Positions 1 through 9,798 of a DNA stretch of 64,000 nucleotides are shown piece by piece; position 1 is the stretch's first letter, and the number at the start of each line of letters is the position of its first letter. Under the pieces are notes generated by a model. It had not been told where the DNA came from. It was given only the letters and a program-made list of their open reading frames with translations, and did no database searches. This DNA is from Pseudomonas mosselii (GTDB taxonomy: Bacteria; Pseudomonadota; Gammaproteobacteria; Pseudomonadales; Pseudomonadaceae): NCBI RefSeq assembly GCF_019823065.1, contig NZ_CP081966.1, positions 4,867,501 to 4,931,500 on the forward strand. The letters are read 5' to 3'. The translations under genes and the position numbers were made by a program.

Positions 1-67
1 TGCATCAGCTTTTGCTCCTATGCATGGAGGCCTGATCCGACGTGGATGTAGGGGGGTTCTGAGGACG

Positions 68-92
68 AAAAAAAACCCGCCGAGGCGGGTTT
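68..92 (-). terminator. Intrinsic terminator downstream of the S24 repressor
   Basis: An 8-bp stem (73-80 with 85-92) closes a CGAG loop and, read on the minus strand, is followed by a run of T residues (complement of 68-75). It lies 18 bases past the stop codon of the repressor at 110, so it should end that transcript. Bases 1-67 hold no gene I can support. Confidence 0.8.
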
Positions 93-109
93 CTATCGAG
101 GCGCGGGGA

Positions 110-847
110 TCAACGGGCGTACATGCCCCACCAGAAAACGTGACCGAGGAGGCTGATCTGTTCTTCCTGCATCTGCTGGAAGCTGTAGTCCTCGTCGGGG
201 TGCTCATCGCGGTTGAAGCTGCGCAGGCGGATGCCGGTGGGCAGACGGTACACTTGTTTCACCCGCAGCTGGCCATTGTGGTTGATGGCATAAAGGTCAC
301 CGTCGATGATGTCGCCGATGGTGCTTTTACCGGTATTGACCCCGACCGTGGCGCCATCGCGCAGCACCGGCAGCATGCTGTTGCCACGTACCGTCACGCA
401 CTTGGCGTTGTCGAACTGCACGCCATTGTGGCGCAGGCTGCGTTTGCCGAAGCGCAAGCGAGCGTTCTCGCTTTCCTCGATGACGAATCTTCCTGATCCT
501 GCTGCCAACTCGACCTCACGAAGAAAAGGAACGGAGACCTCGTCATCCTCGACGGGGGTTTCATCGTCCCACAGGCTGATATCGCTCAGGGCCGCGTGGC
601 CCTGGGCGAGCGGGACCGCGTCACGGGATTCGCCGAGTTCGACACGGCCGCGCAACTGGTCGGTGCTCACGCCGAAGTACTCGGCGATCTTCGAGACGTG
701 CTTGTCCGAAGGATCGACGATCTTCTCGCTGAGGATCCGCGACAGGGTGGATTGAGGCACGCCCGTGCGCCGATGCAGCTCTGTAGGGGACAGGCCGTGG
801 CGGGCGAGCAGTTCTCTGAGTACGGAGGCTACGTTGCGTTTTTGCAT
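110..847 (-). CDS. LexA/CI-like repressor (HTH-XRE + S24 peptidase), PrtR-type
   Basis: This 245-residue protein has an N-terminal Cro/CI helix-turn-helix (about residues 5-65) and a C-terminal S24/LexA-type autoprotease domain. The expected self-cleavage pair Ala116-Gly117 and the catalytic Ser157 (in GNSM) and Lys197 (in RVKQ) are all present. The family binds operators as dimers and is inactivated by RecA-stimulated self-cleavage after DNA damage; PrtR of P. aeruginosa represses pyocin genes this way. I chose the ATG at 847; an in-frame ATG at 856 is equally possible, and both fall inside a palindrome (842-863), which suggests autoregulation. No good ribosome-binding site precedes either. 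The gene diverges from mutS and faces the left edge, the boundary where tailocin or prophage genes sit in many pseudomonads. Domain assignment is firm; the regulon is inferred. Confidence 0.85.
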   Translation of the reverse strand: MQKRNVASVLRELLARHGLSPTELHRRTGVPQSTLSRILSEKIVDPSDKHVSKIAEYFGVSTDQLRGRVELGESRDAVPLAQGHAALSDISLWDDETPVEDDEVSVPFLREVELAAGSGRFVIEESENARLRFGKRSLRHNGVQFDNAKCVTVRGNSMLPVLRDGATVGVNTGKSTIGDIIDGDLYAINHNGQLRVKQVYRLPTGIRLRSFNRDEHPDEDYSFQQMQEEQISLLGHVFWWGMYAR

Positions 848-863
848 AATGCGCATAATGCAA
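842..863. promoter_or_regulatory. Near-perfect 22-bp palindrome over the repressor start codons (putative operator)
   Basis: The halves TTGCATAATGC and GCATAATGCAA form an inverted repeat whose only mismatches are the A/T at the sixth base of each half. Two candidate ATG codons of the S24 repressor lie within it. CI/LexA-type repressors bind such sites, so autorepression is a reasonable inference; no binding data are available here. Confidence 0.5.
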
Positions 864-1008
864 CCGTGGAAGCGAAAATGCAATGGGCCCTGCAACAGGC
901 AACCTGCGCAGATTTACCCCACCCCATCCGACCTGCGTCGACCGGAAAAAGCCTGTACCATTAGCGGTTTCGAAATTTGCCACCAGACCACCCGCTGTAA
1001 GGCCCTGA

Positions 1009-3582
1009 ATGTCTGATCTCTCCGCACACACCCCGATGATGCAGCAGTACTGGAAGCTGAAAAACCAGCACCCGGACCAGCTGATGTTCTACCGCATGGG
1101 CGATTTCTACGAGATCTTCTACGAAGATGCGAAGAAAGCCGCGAAACTGCTGGATATCACCCTGACCGCCCGCGGGCAGTCGGCGGGCCAGTCGATTCCC
1201 ATGTGCGGGATTCCGTTCCACTCGCTGGAAGGCTACCTGGCCAAGCTGGTCAAGCTCGGCGAATCGGTGGTGATCTGCGAGCAGATCGGCGACCCGGCCA
1301 CCAGCAAGGGCCCGGTGGAGCGCCAGGTGGTGCGCATCATCACCCCGGGCACGATCAGCGACGAGGCCTTGCTCGACGAGCGCCGCGACAACCTGATCGC
1401 CGCCCTGCTGGGTGACGAGCGCCTGTTCGGCCTGGCGGTGCTGGACATCACCAGCGGCAACTTCACCGTGCAGGAGATCAAGGGCTGGGAGAACCTGCTG
1501 GCCGAACTCGAGCGTATCAACCCGGTGGAACTGCTGATCCCCGACGACTGGCCGCAGGGCTTGCCGGCCGAGAAGCGCCCCGGCGCCCGCCGCCGCGCAC
1601 CGTGGGACTTCGACCGCGACACGGCGCGTAAAAGCCTCTGCCAGCAGTTCGCCACCCAGGACCTCAAGGGCTTTGGCTGCGACAAGCTGACCCTGGCCAT
1701 CGGCGCCGCCGGCTGCCTGCTGGCCTACGCCAAGGAAACCCAGCGCACCGCCCTGCCCCACTTGCGCAGCCTGCGCCACGAGCGCATGGACGACACGGTC
1801 ATCCTCGATGCCGCCAGCCGCCGCAACCTGGAGCTGGACATCAACCTGGCCGGTGGCCGTGACAACACCCTGCAATCGGTCATCGACCGTTGCCAGACCG
1901 CCATGGCCAGCCGACTGCTGACCCGCTGGCTGAACCGTCCGCTGCGCGACCTGAAGGTGCTAAAGGCCCGTCAGGATTCGATCCGCTGCCTGCTCGACGG
2001 CTACCGTTTCGAGAAGCTGCAGCCGCAGCTCAAGGAAATCGGCGACATCGAGCGGATCCTCGCGCGGATCGGCCTGCGCAACGCCCGTCCCCGTGACCTG
2101 GCACGCCTGCGCGATGCCCTCGGCGCCCTGCCGGAGCTGCAGAACGCCATGGCCGAGCTGGAAGCGCCGCACCTGGCGCGCCTGGCCGCGATCACCGGCA
2201 CCTACCCGGAGCTGGCCGGCCTGCTGGAGCGGGCGATCATCGACAACCCGCCGGCGGTGATCCGTGACGGTGGCGTGCTCAAGACCGGCTACGACAGCGA
2301 GCTGGACGAGCTGCTGGCGATCAGCGAGAACGCCGGCCAGTTCCTGATCGACCTGGAAGCCCGCGAGAAGGCCCGCACGGGCCTGGCCAACCTCAAGGTC
2401 GGCTACAACCGCGTGCACGGCTACTTCATCGAGCTGCCGACCAAGCAGGCCGAGCAGGCGCCGGTCGATTACATCCGCCGGCAGACGCTCAAGGGCGCCG
2501 AACGCTTCATCACCCCCGAGCTCAAGGCGTTCGAGGACAAGGCGTTGTCAGCCAAGAGCCGCGCCCTGGCCCGCGAGAAGATGCTCTACGACGCCCTGCT
2601 CGAAACCCTGATCGAGCACCTGGCGCCGTTGCAGGACAGCGCCGCCGCGCTGGCCGAACTGGATGTGCTGAGCAACCTGGCCGAGCGCGCCCTGAACCTG
2701 GACCTGAACTGCCCAAGCTTCGTCGACGAGCCGTGCCTGCGCATCGAGCAGGGTCGTCACCCGGTGGTCGAGCAGGTACTGACCACGCCGTTCGTGGCCA
2801 ACGACCTCGGGCTGGACAACAGCACCCGTATGCTGATCATCACCGGCCCGAACATGGGCGGTAAGTCCACCTACATGCGCCAGACCGCCCTGATCGTGCT
2901 GATGGCCCATATCGGCAGCTTCGTCCCGGCCGCCGCCTGCGAACTGTCGCCGGTCGACCGCATTTTCACCCGTATCGGCTCCAGCGACGACCTTGCCGGC
3001 GGGCGTTCGACCTTCATGGTCGAGATGAGCGAGACTGCCAACATCCTGCACAATGCCACCGACCGCAGCCTGGTGCTGATGGACGAGGTCGGCCGCGGCA
3101 CCAGCACCTTCGATGGCCTGTCGCTGGCCTGGGCCGCCGCCGAGCGCCTGGCCCAGCTGCGCGCCTACACGCTGTTTGCCACCCACTACTTCGAACTCAC
3201 CGTGTTGCCGGACAGCGAACCACTGGTGGCCAACGTGCACCTGAACGCCACCGAACACAACGAACGCATCGTGTTCCTGCACCACGTCCTGCCGGGGCCG
3301 GCGAGCCAGAGCTACGGCCTGGCCGTGGCACAACTGGCGGGCGTGCCGGCGGCGGTGATCCAGCGCGCCCGCGAGCATCTGGGCCGGCTGGAGACTGCCA
3401 GCCTGCCCCACGAGGCGCCAGTCATGCCGGCCCGCGACAACATGCCTCACGTGCCGCACCAGAGCGACCTGTTCGCCAGCCTGCCACACCCGGCCATCGA
3501 GAAGCTGGGCAAGCTGGACCTGGACGACATGACGCCGCGCCAAGCTATCGAAATGCTATATCAACTGAAAAACCTGTTATAA
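1009..3582 (+). CDS. mutS: DNA mismatch repair protein MutS
   Basis: MutS dimers recognise base mismatches and small loops after replication and recruit MutL in an ATP-dependent way. The 857-residue length matches the family. The mismatch-reading Phe-x-Glu motif is at residues 33-35 (GDFYEIF). The Walker A motif (GPNMGGKST) is near residue 614, followed by the Walker B region ([14 protein letters not shown]) and the ABC-type signature. A C-terminal tail contains a Pseudomonas-like DLF segment that may contact the beta clamp (inference). The ATG at 1009 has an AAGG ribosome-binding site 7 bases upstream. It diverges from the S24 repressor and precedes fdxA, as in other pseudomonads. Confidence 0.98.
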   Translation: MSDLSAHTPMMQQYWKLKNQHPDQLMFYRMGDFYEIFYEDAKKAAKLLDITLTARGQSAGQSIPMCGIPFHSLEGYLAKLVKLGESVVICEQIGDPATSKGPVERQVVRIITPGTISDEALLDERRDNLIAALLGDERLFGLAVLDITSGNFTVQEIKGWENLLAELERINPVELLIPDDWPQGLPAEKRPGARRRAPWDFDRDTARKSLCQQFATQDLKGFGCDKLTLAIGAAGCLLAYAKETQRTALPHLRSLRHERMDDTVILDAASRRNLELDINLAGGRDNTLQSVIDRCQTAMASRLLTRWLNRPLRDLKVLKARQDSIRCLLDGYRFEKLQPQLKEIGDIERILARIGLRNARPRDLARLRDALGALPELQNAMAELEAPHLARLAAITGTYPELAGLLERAIIDNPPAVIRDGGVLKTGYDSELDELLAISENAGQFLIDLEAREKARTGLANLKVGYNRVHGYFIELPTKQAEQAPVDYIRRQTLKGAERFITPELKAFEDKALSAKSRALAREKMLYDALLETLIEHLAPLQDSAAALAELDVLSNLAERALNLDLNCPSFVDEPCLRIEQGRHPVVEQVLTTPFVANDLGLDNSTRMLIITGPNMGGKSTYMRQTALIVLMAHIGSFVPAAACELSPVDRIFTRIGSSDDLAGGRSTFMVEMSETANILHNATDRSLVLMDEVGRGTSTFDGLSLAWAAAERLAQLRAYTLFATHYFELTVLPDSEPLVANVHLNATEHNERIVFLHHVLPGPASQSYGLAVAQLAGVPAAVIQRAREHLGRLETASLPHEAPVMPARDNMPHVPHQSDLFASLPHPAIEKLGKLDLDDMTPRQAIEMLYQLKNLL

Positions 3583-3722
3583 CGGCCCACCGCGCAAGCT
3601 GGTAGAATCCGGCGCGGTTTGCGAGCACTGCAGGTTATTAGCCTGGCCTGCAGCCAGCACCGTGAACCGCGCTGCCCTGGTAAGGAAGGGCAAGCTGCCG
3701 TCGCCTGAGGAGAGAATTAGAA

Positions 3723-4046
3723 ATGACCTTCGTCGTCACCGACAACTGCATCAAATGCAAGTACACCGACTGCGTGGAAGTCTGTCCGGTGGACTGCTTC
3801 TACGAAGGCCCGAACTTCCTGGTGATTCACCCGGACGAGTGCATTGACTGTGCGCTGTGCGAGCCGGAGTGCCCGGCTCAGGCGATTTTCTCGGAAGACG
3901 AAGTGCCGTCCGGCATGGAGAACTTCATCGAGCTGAACGCCGAGCTGGCGGAGATCTGGCCGAACATCACCGAGAAGAAAGACGCCCTGCCGGACGCCGA
4001 AGCGTGGGACGGCAAGACTGGCAAGATTGCCGATCTGGAGCGCTGA
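3723..4046 (+). CDS. fdxA: 7Fe ferredoxin FdxA
   Basis: This 107-residue soluble ferredoxin carries a [3Fe-4S] and a [4Fe-4S] cluster and serves as a low-potential electron carrier. The cysteine pattern is clear: C9, C17 and C21 (with the replaced position typical of 7Fe types) and a classic CxxCxxCxxxCP block at about residues 40-50 ([12 protein letters not shown]), followed by the long C-terminal extension of the FdxA type. A strong GAGGAG ribosome-binding site precedes the ATG. It stands alone between mutS and rsmZ and ends at an intrinsic terminator (4062-4087). The physiological partner is not shown by the sequence. Confidence 0.96.
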   Translation: MTFVVTDNCIKCKYTDCVEVCPVDCFYEGPNFLVIHPDECIDCALCEPECPAQAIFSEDEVPSGMENFIELNAELAEIWPNITEKKDALPDAEAWDGKTGKIADLER

Positions 4047-4061
4047 TCGCGTTCAGTTGCG

Positions 4062-4087
4062 AAAAAGGCCCGAAAGGGCCTTTTTTC
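4062..4087 (+). terminator. Intrinsic terminator of fdxA
   Basis: The stem AAAGGCCC / GGGCCTTT closes a short loop and is followed by six T residues (4081-4086), 17 bases after the fdxA stop codon. The A-run on the other side means it could also act on the opposite strand. Confidence 0.9.
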
Positions 4088-4102
4088 ATTTCCGACAGGC
4101 AA

Positions 4103-4127
4103 AAAAAAGGGGCGGTTTGACCCGCCC
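4103..4127 (-). terminator. Intrinsic terminator of rsmZ
   Basis: The stem GGGCGG (4110-4115) with CCGCCC (4122-4127) is followed on the minus strand by eight T residues (complement of 4101-4108). Confidence 0.85.
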
Positions 4128-4237
4128 ACATTTTTTTCCGTAGTCCCTGTATGTCCCAATCATCATCCACTGATGAATCGCGTCCCGCGATGTCCCTGGC
4201 CGTCATCCTTGAAGGCCTGTGTCTGTCCCTTGACACA
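4103..4237 (-). ncRNA. rsmZ: RsmZ small regulatory RNA (sequesters RsmA/CsrA)
   Basis: RsmZ titrates RsmA/RsmE translational repressors in the Gac/Rsm cascade. Read on the minus strand, this ~135-nt segment has eight GGA motifs (complements of TCC at 4137, 4144, 4154, 4166, 4183, 4193, 4206 and 4226). Several sit in hairpin loops: TGTGTC...GACACA at the 5' end, ATCGCG-GGA-CGCGAT at 4177-4191, and TCATCA-GTGGA-TGATGA at 4160-4176. It ends in a GGGCGG/CCGCCC hairpin plus eight T residues. The 5' end near 4237 is inferred from a promoter. Location between fdxA and rpoS, structure and GacA box all agree with rsmZ of other pseudomonads. Confidence 0.93.
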
Positions 4238-4243
4238 GTTCGA

Positions 4244-4271
4244 ATACTAGCGATTCCCCGGTACGGAACAA
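4244..4271 (-). promoter_or_regulatory. Sigma-70-like promoter of rsmZ
   Basis: On the minus strand TTGTTC (4271-4266) and TAGTAT (4249-4244) are separated by 16 bases, and the RNA start would be near 4237. The hexamers resemble the -35 and -10 elements of a housekeeping promoter. Confidence 0.7.
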
Positions 4272-4409
4272 GCGACGAATATCTCAGGATGATTCAGACG
4301 ACACATCTTTTGATATTTATAAAACCTATATATTTCATATAGTTAGAAAAAGTACGCCACTGGAAACGACATTGATTTACTGATCCCTACAGCGATCGCT
4401 TACATGACG

Positions 4410-4427
4410 AGTAAGCGAATGCTTACA
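4410..4427 (-). promoter_or_regulatory. GacA upstream activating sequence for rsmZ
   Basis: The sequence AGTAAG-N6-CTTACA departs from the GacA-box consensus TGTAAG-N6-CTTACA at one base. It lies about 173-190 bp upstream of the inferred rsmZ start, the far-upstream distance known for rsmZ genes. The AT-rich stretch between (about 4290-4380) is the usual linker bound by nucleoid proteins such as MvaT (inference). Confidence 0.85.
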
Positions 4428-4537
4428 CGCGATGCTACGAGGGTGGAGAAATAAATACTTCGCAGGTGACAGGCTATGGGGTTGTGAGTAAGGCCCCTCA
4501 ATGATGTCAGGTCAGTCAACCAGATTGGCGCCTGCGC

Positions 4538-4575
4538 AAAAAACGCAAACGCCCCGAACAAGTCGGGGCGTTTGC
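4538..4575 (-). terminator. Intrinsic terminator of rpoS
   Basis: A perfect 13-bp stem (4545-4557 with 4563-4575) closes a 5-base loop and is followed on the minus strand by six T residues (complement of 4538-4543). It begins 18 bases past the rpoS stop codon. Bases 4428-4537 hold no gene. Confidence 0.93.
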
Positions 4576-4592
4576 CTGGCGCACGTCAGTGA

Positions 4593-5600
4593 CTACTGGA
4601 ACAGCGACTCGCTGGACAGGCCATTCTTCTCGAGGATCTCGCGCAGGCGCTTGAGGCCTTCAACCTGAATCTGCCGGACGCGCTCGCGGGTCAGGCCGAT
4701 CTCCAGGCCGACATCCTCGAGGGTGCTGCTTTCATGCCCACGCAGGCCGAAACGCCGCACCACCACCTCGCGCTGCTTGTCGGTCAGCTCGCCCAGCCAT
4801 TGGTCGATGCTCTGCGACAGGTCGTCGTCCTGCAGCAGTTCGCACGGATCGGTGGGGCGATCATCGGTAAGCGTGTCGAGCAGCGTCTTGTCGGAGTCAG
4901 GCCCGAGCGAGACATCCACCGACGACACCCGCTCGTTCAGGCCAAGCATGCGCTTGACCTCGGCCACCGGCTTCTCCAGCAGACTGGCGATTTCTTCCGG
5001 CGACGGCTCGTGGTCGAGCTTTTGCGTCAGCTCACGGGCAGCGCGCAGGTAGACGTTGAGCTCCTTGACCACGTGGATGGGCAGGCGAATGGTGCGGGTC
5101 TGGTTCATGATCGCCCGCTCGATGGTCTGGCGGATCCACCAAGTCGCGTAGGTCGAGAAACGGAAGCCCCGCTCGGGGTCGAATTTCTCCACCGCACGGA
5201 TCAGGCCCAGGTTGCCTTCCTCGATCAGGTCGAGCAACGACAGGCCGCGATTGACGTAACGGCGGGCGATCTTGACCACCAGGCGCAGGTTGCTTTCGAT
5301 CATGCGCTTGCGACCGGCCGGGTCGCCTTTTTGCGACAGGCGCGCGAAATGCACTTCTTCCTCTGGCGAAAGCAGGGGCGAGAAGCCGATTTCATTGAGA
5401 TACAGTTGAGTGGCATCAAGTGCGCGACTGTAGTCGATGTACTTGTGCTGCTTGAGCGACGCGCCCTGTTTCGACTTGGTCCGAACCGAAGGTACAGCAG
5501 GTTCGTCTGACACCACATCCGTTTCCAAAACGATGCCTGTCTCCATCAGAAGCAGGTCATCGTCGATGTCAAACTCCGGCACTTCTTTGCTGAGAGCCAT
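4593..5600 (-). CDS. rpoS: RNA polymerase sigma factor RpoS (sigma-38)
   Basis: RpoS directs stationary-phase and general stress transcription. The 335-residue length fits Pseudomonas RpoS. Region 2 holds the core-binding and -10 recognition segment ([19 protein letters not shown] and [16 protein letters not shown], about residues 120-165), then region 3, and region 4.2 carries the -35 helix-turn-helix ([18 protein letters not shown], about residues 295-315). The ATG at 5600 is preceded by AAGGA. Upstream is nlpD in the same direction; the main rpoS promoter in this genus lies within nlpD, and a PsrA-type operator is visible there at 6012-6025. A 16-bp perfect palindrome (5616-5631) sits just upstream of the ribosome-binding site. 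Confidence 0.98.
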   Translation of the reverse strand: MALSKEVPEFDIDDDLLLMETGIVLETDVVSDEPAVPSVRTKSKQGASLKQHKYIDYSRALDATQLYLNEIGFSPLLSPEEEVHFARLSQKGDPAGRKRMIESNLRLVVKIARRYVNRGLSLLDLIEEGNLGLIRAVEKFDPERGFRFSTYATWWIRQTIERAIMNQTRTIRLPIHVVKELNVYLRAARELTQKLDHEPSPEEIASLLEKPVAEVKRMLGLNERVSSVDVSLGPDSDKTLLDTLTDDRPTDPCELLQDDDLSQSIDQWLGELTDKQREVVVRRFGLRGHESSTLEDVGLEIGLTRERVRQIQVEGLKRLREILEKNGLSSESLFQ

Positions 5601-5615
5601 TGTTATAGTCCTTTG

Positions 5616-5631
5616 CTGAGTTCGAACTCAG
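5616..5631. other. 16-bp perfect palindrome in the rpoS leader
   Basis: CTGAGTTCGAACTCAG is a perfect palindrome 15 bases upstream of the rpoS start codon, directly next to the ribosome-binding site. In RNA it could form a small hairpin; on DNA it could be a protein site. No known regulator is assigned. Confidence 0.5.
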
Positions 5632-5705
5632 ACTCGAGCGTCACCCTTCCATGGCAGCGCTGGAGCCTGTCCCCTCTACATCCAAGGAACAGGCTGGGAC
5701 ATTGA

Positions 5706-6545
5706 TCAACGGCGTGGCAGGAACTGGAGAGGATCGACGGGTTTGCCCTGGCGGCGAATCTCGAAATGCAGCTTCACCCGATCAGTGCCCGTGGACCCCA
5801 TTTCTGCGATCGTCTGCCCTGCCTTGACCTGCTGCCCCTCCCGAACCAAAAGCCTGCGGTTGTGACCGTAGGCACTGACGTAGGTATCGCTGTGTTTGAT
5901 GATGATGAGCTCGCCATAGCCCCTCAAGCCACTGCCGGCGTAGACCACCGCTCCATCAGACGCAGCAAAAACAGGCTGTCCCAAATCACCGGCGATATCA
6001 ATGCCTTTATTCAAACTACCGTTTGAAGCAAATTTACCAATCAGCACGCCGTTCGCCGGCCACGTCCAACCGCCCACGGCGCGCTCTGCGGCGGGCACCT
6101 GGGCAACCGTTTGCGAGGTGGTGGAAGAGGCAGTAGTGGCACTTTTGCCATTACCGGTCGCCGGTACGGTGGTCGCGACCGGTCGGCGGATGACGGTGGT
6201 CTTGCTCGACGAAGAAGGGCTGCTGACAACCGTGGTGCTCCCCCCCACGCCGCTACTGAAACGAATCGGCTGACCCGGGCGAATGGTGTAGGGGGCGGGA
6301 ATGTTGTTGCGCGCCGCCAGCTCCTTGTAGTCCCAGCCATAGCGGAAGGCGATGGAGAACAGCGTATCCCCAGGCTTGACGATGTACTGCCCCGAGGTGA
6401 CTGTCGGGCGCTTGGGCGCGGTGTTGTTGCGATCGACCACGCGGGCGCCGTTGGAGCTGGTGCTGGAACAGCCAGCCAACAGGGTACCCATGGCCAGCGC
6501 AATCACCAGAAGCTTCAATACCGACCGTTCCTTGCGCTGCCGCAT
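5706..6545 (-). CDS. nlpD: NlpD-like lipoprotein (LysM + degenerate M23), amidase activator
   Basis: NlpD-type proteins are outer-membrane lipoproteins that activate periplasmic amidases (AmiC in E. coli) during cell separation. From the ATG at 6545 the 279-residue protein has a lipoprotein signal with lipobox LAGC (Cys26), a LysM peptidoglycan-binding domain at about residues 53-96 and a C-terminal M23/LytM domain from about residue 165. The M23 metal ligands are degenerate: the usual HxxxD is NKGID and the HxH motif reads KLHFE, consistent with an activator rather than an enzyme. An upstream in-frame ATG at 6575 is possible, but the signal peptide begins cleanly at 6545. The coding region also contains the rpoS upstream regulatory region. 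Confidence 0.92.
   Translation of the reverse strand: MRQRKERSVLKLLVIALAMGTLLAGCSSTSSNGARVVDRNNTAPKRPTVTSGQYIVKPGDTLFSIAFRYGWDYKELAARNNIPAPYTIRPGQPIRFSSGVGGSTTVVSSPSSSSKTTVIRRPVATTVPATGNGKSATTASSTTSQTVAQVPAAERAVGGWTWPANGVLIGKFASNGSLNKGIDIAGDLGQPVFAASDGAVVYAGSGLRGYGELIIIKHSDTYVSAYGHNRRLLVREGQQVKAGQTIAEMGSTGTDRVKLHFEIRRQGKPVDPLQFLPRR
6012..6025 (-). promoter_or_regulatory. PsrA-type operator upstream of rpoS
   Basis: CAAAC-TACC-GTTTG matches the PsrA motif (C/G)AAAC-N2-4-GTTT(G/C). It lies inside nlpD, 412-425 bp upstream of the rpoS start codon. From memory, rpoS transcription in Pseudomonas starts about 370 bp upstream of the start codon and PsrA binds just upstream of the -35 region; the spacing here fits. 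The assignment by motif and place is strong; binding is inferred. Confidence 0.75.
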
Positions 6546-6744
6546 GCCTGTGTGACCCACCCGCGCTCCCCTCATGCTGTCAAATAATGACGATACAAAA
6601 TGCAATATTGTTTCAATTATAACCGAGCCACCCTGCCAGGGGTGACTCGCAATTGGCCTGATCGGTGTACGAATATCGCCACGCCAGATAGACAGGGGCC
6701 CGACGCAAGAATTCGTCGCCGACGCAAATATTCCGTTGCGCCAC

Positions 6745-8158
<1,414 letters not shown>

Positions 8159-8171
<13 letters not shown>

Positions 8172-9217
8172 GGGCTGTCCGTCTGCCCTGCCGGCACCAG
8201 ATCGACGAGTTCGCGCACCACCACGGTGGCGAAGCATCCGGCCGGAAGGACGAATTCCAGTTGCAGGATATCAGGCTCGGGATAATGCCACGACAGACGC
8301 CCAATAGGGAGCCGCAGGATGCGCCGTTCGTGATCCATGCCCGCTCGCGCCAGCCATTGGCACAACGCAGGATGACGCGCGGCGACTTCGCTCTCGAGCA
8401 CCTGGGTCGCGCCGGCACAAGGCGATTGCCCTTCGCCCCACAGCGGGCCGGTGGGATGCAAGTCAAGAATGGCCAGGCGCGGATCGCTGCACTCGCCCTC
8501 TCCTGCCGGGAAGAAACTGCGACTGTCGGTGAACGCGAGCAGGTCGCCGACCTGGGCACGCTGCCAGGTGCCATCGGCCACCCGGGCGGCCAGCACCTGG
8601 TTGAACAGGTAGCTGCGCCCGGCCGACAACAGCCGCGAGCGCACGTTGCGCTGCTCGGGCAATGCCTGGCGTGCAGCCCAGTCCTGGGCATCATGCACGT
8701 TGCCGCCGGCATGACCGAAACGCTGGCTGCCGAAGTAATTAGGCACACCCTGCTGCTTGAGTTGCTCCAGGCGGGCATCGAGGGCCGGGCGGTCGGCCTG
8801 CAGCGCGGTCAGGCGCAAGGTGAAACCATTGGCCGAATGCGCCCCACGCTGCAGCTTGCGCTGATGGCGCACCTGCTTGAGCACCCGCAGGGTGTCGTCC
8901 TCGGCGCGGGACAGGTCGGGGTCGGCCTTGCCCGGCAGGTGCAGGCTGAACCACTGGCGTGTCAAGGCTTGGCGGTCCTTCAGGCCGGCATAGCTGATGG
9001 CGCGCACCGGCACACCGGCGGCGCGGGCCAGGCGGCGGGCCGCTTCCTCGGTGTTGAGATCGCGCTTCTCGACCCACAGCCACAGATGCTCCCCCTGACC
9101 GGACAGCGGGATATCGAGGACTTCATCGACTTGGAAGTCTTCGGCCACCGCCTTGAGCACGGCGGTGCCCAAGGCTTCGCCCGAGGCCCGCGGCCCCAGC
9201 AGTTCCAGTTCGGTCAT
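8159..9217 (-). CDS. truD: tRNA pseudouridine(13) synthase TruD
   Basis: TruD converts uridine 13 of tRNA-Glu to pseudouridine. The 352-residue protein has the catalytic motif [12 protein letters not shown] (the Asp is the family nucleophile) near residue 80 and the NYFGSQRFG motif further on. The start overlaps the ispF stop by four bases (ATGA), so translation is probably coupled. It is part of the ispF-truD-surE-pcm-nlpD-rpoS run. Confidence 0.96.
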
Positions 9218-9687
9218 GCTGGCAGTAGCAGGGCGACCGCGTGAACGGCGATGCCCTCCTCGCGGCCGGTGAAGCCCAGCTTTTCTTCGGTGGTGGCCTT
9301 GACGTTGACCTGGTCGAGTTCGACCTGCAGGTCTGCGGCGATCTGCTGGCGCATGGTCTCGATATGCGGGGCCATCTTCGGCGCCTGGGCGACGATGGTG
9401 GCGTCGACGTTGCCGACCTTCCAGCCCTTGTCGCGCACGACGGCGACCACGTGGCGCAGCAGCACGCGACTGTCGGCACCCTTGAACTGCGGGTCGGTGT
9501 CAGGGAAATGCTTGCCGATGTCGCCCAACGCCGCAGCGCCGAGCAGGGCATCGCTCAGGGCGTGCAGCAGCACGTCACCGTCGGAGTGGGCCAGCAGGCC
9601 GAACTTGTGGGGGATACGCACCCCGCCCAAGGTAATGAAATCACCGTCGCAGAAACGGTGGACATCGTAGCCGTGGCCAATACGCAT
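9214..9687 (-). CDS. ispF: 2-C-methyl-D-erythritol 2,4-cyclodiphosphate synthase
   Basis: IspF makes the cyclic diphosphate of the MEP isoprenoid pathway, releasing CMP. The 157-residue protein shows the zinc ligands Asp8 and His10 (GYDVH) and His42, and the [19 protein letters not shown] block. It is the first gene of the minus-strand run that follows the fghA terminator. ispD, its usual neighbour, is about 3.1 kb away beyond the formaldehyde module; dxr lies 23 kb further on. Confidence 0.97.
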   Translation of the reverse strand: MRIGHGYDVHRFCDGDFITLGGVRIPHKFGLLAHSDGDVLLHALSDALLGAAALGDIGKHFPDTDPQFKGADSRVLLRHVVAVVRDKGWKVGNVDATIVAQAPKMAPHIETMRQQIAADLQVELDQVNVKATTEEKLGFTGREEGIAVHAVALLLPA

Positions 9688-9688
9688 A

Positions 9689-9716
9689 GAAAAACGCCCT
9701 GATTGAGTCAGGGCGT
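9689..9716 (-). terminator. Intrinsic terminator of fghA
   Basis: The stem ACGCCCTGA (9694-9702) / TCAGGGCGT (9708-9716) is followed on the minus strand by T residues (complement of 9689-9693). It lies between the fghA stop and the ispF start, nearly touching the latter. Confidence 0.8.
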
Positions 9717-9739
9717 GATTCTACCTGCTTTTGAGGTAA

Positions 9740-9785
9740 TGGGGCTGCTTCGCAGCCCATCGCCGGCAAGCCAGCTCTCCCAGAA
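9740..9785. repeat. Degenerate REP-like palindrome
   Basis: GGGCTGC-TTC-GCAGCCC forms a hairpin followed by ATCGCCGGCAAGCC, the core of P. putida REP units, decaying downstream. It fills the gap between fghA and its terminator. Confidence 0.55.
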
Positions 9786-9798
9786 ATTGCAGGCGGTG

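Noticed and set aside
4151..4342. 63-codon plus-strand frame between fdxA and rpoS
   Set aside because: It overlaps rsmZ in antisense and shows no ribosome-binding site or homology.
4428..4575. A plus-strand small RNA reading from the GacA box toward the 4545-4575 hairpin
   Set aside because: I first considered rsmZ in this direction, but it has only one GGA motif and the hairpin fits rpoS termination. The minus-strand segment at 4103-4237 has eight GGA motifs and the right structures.
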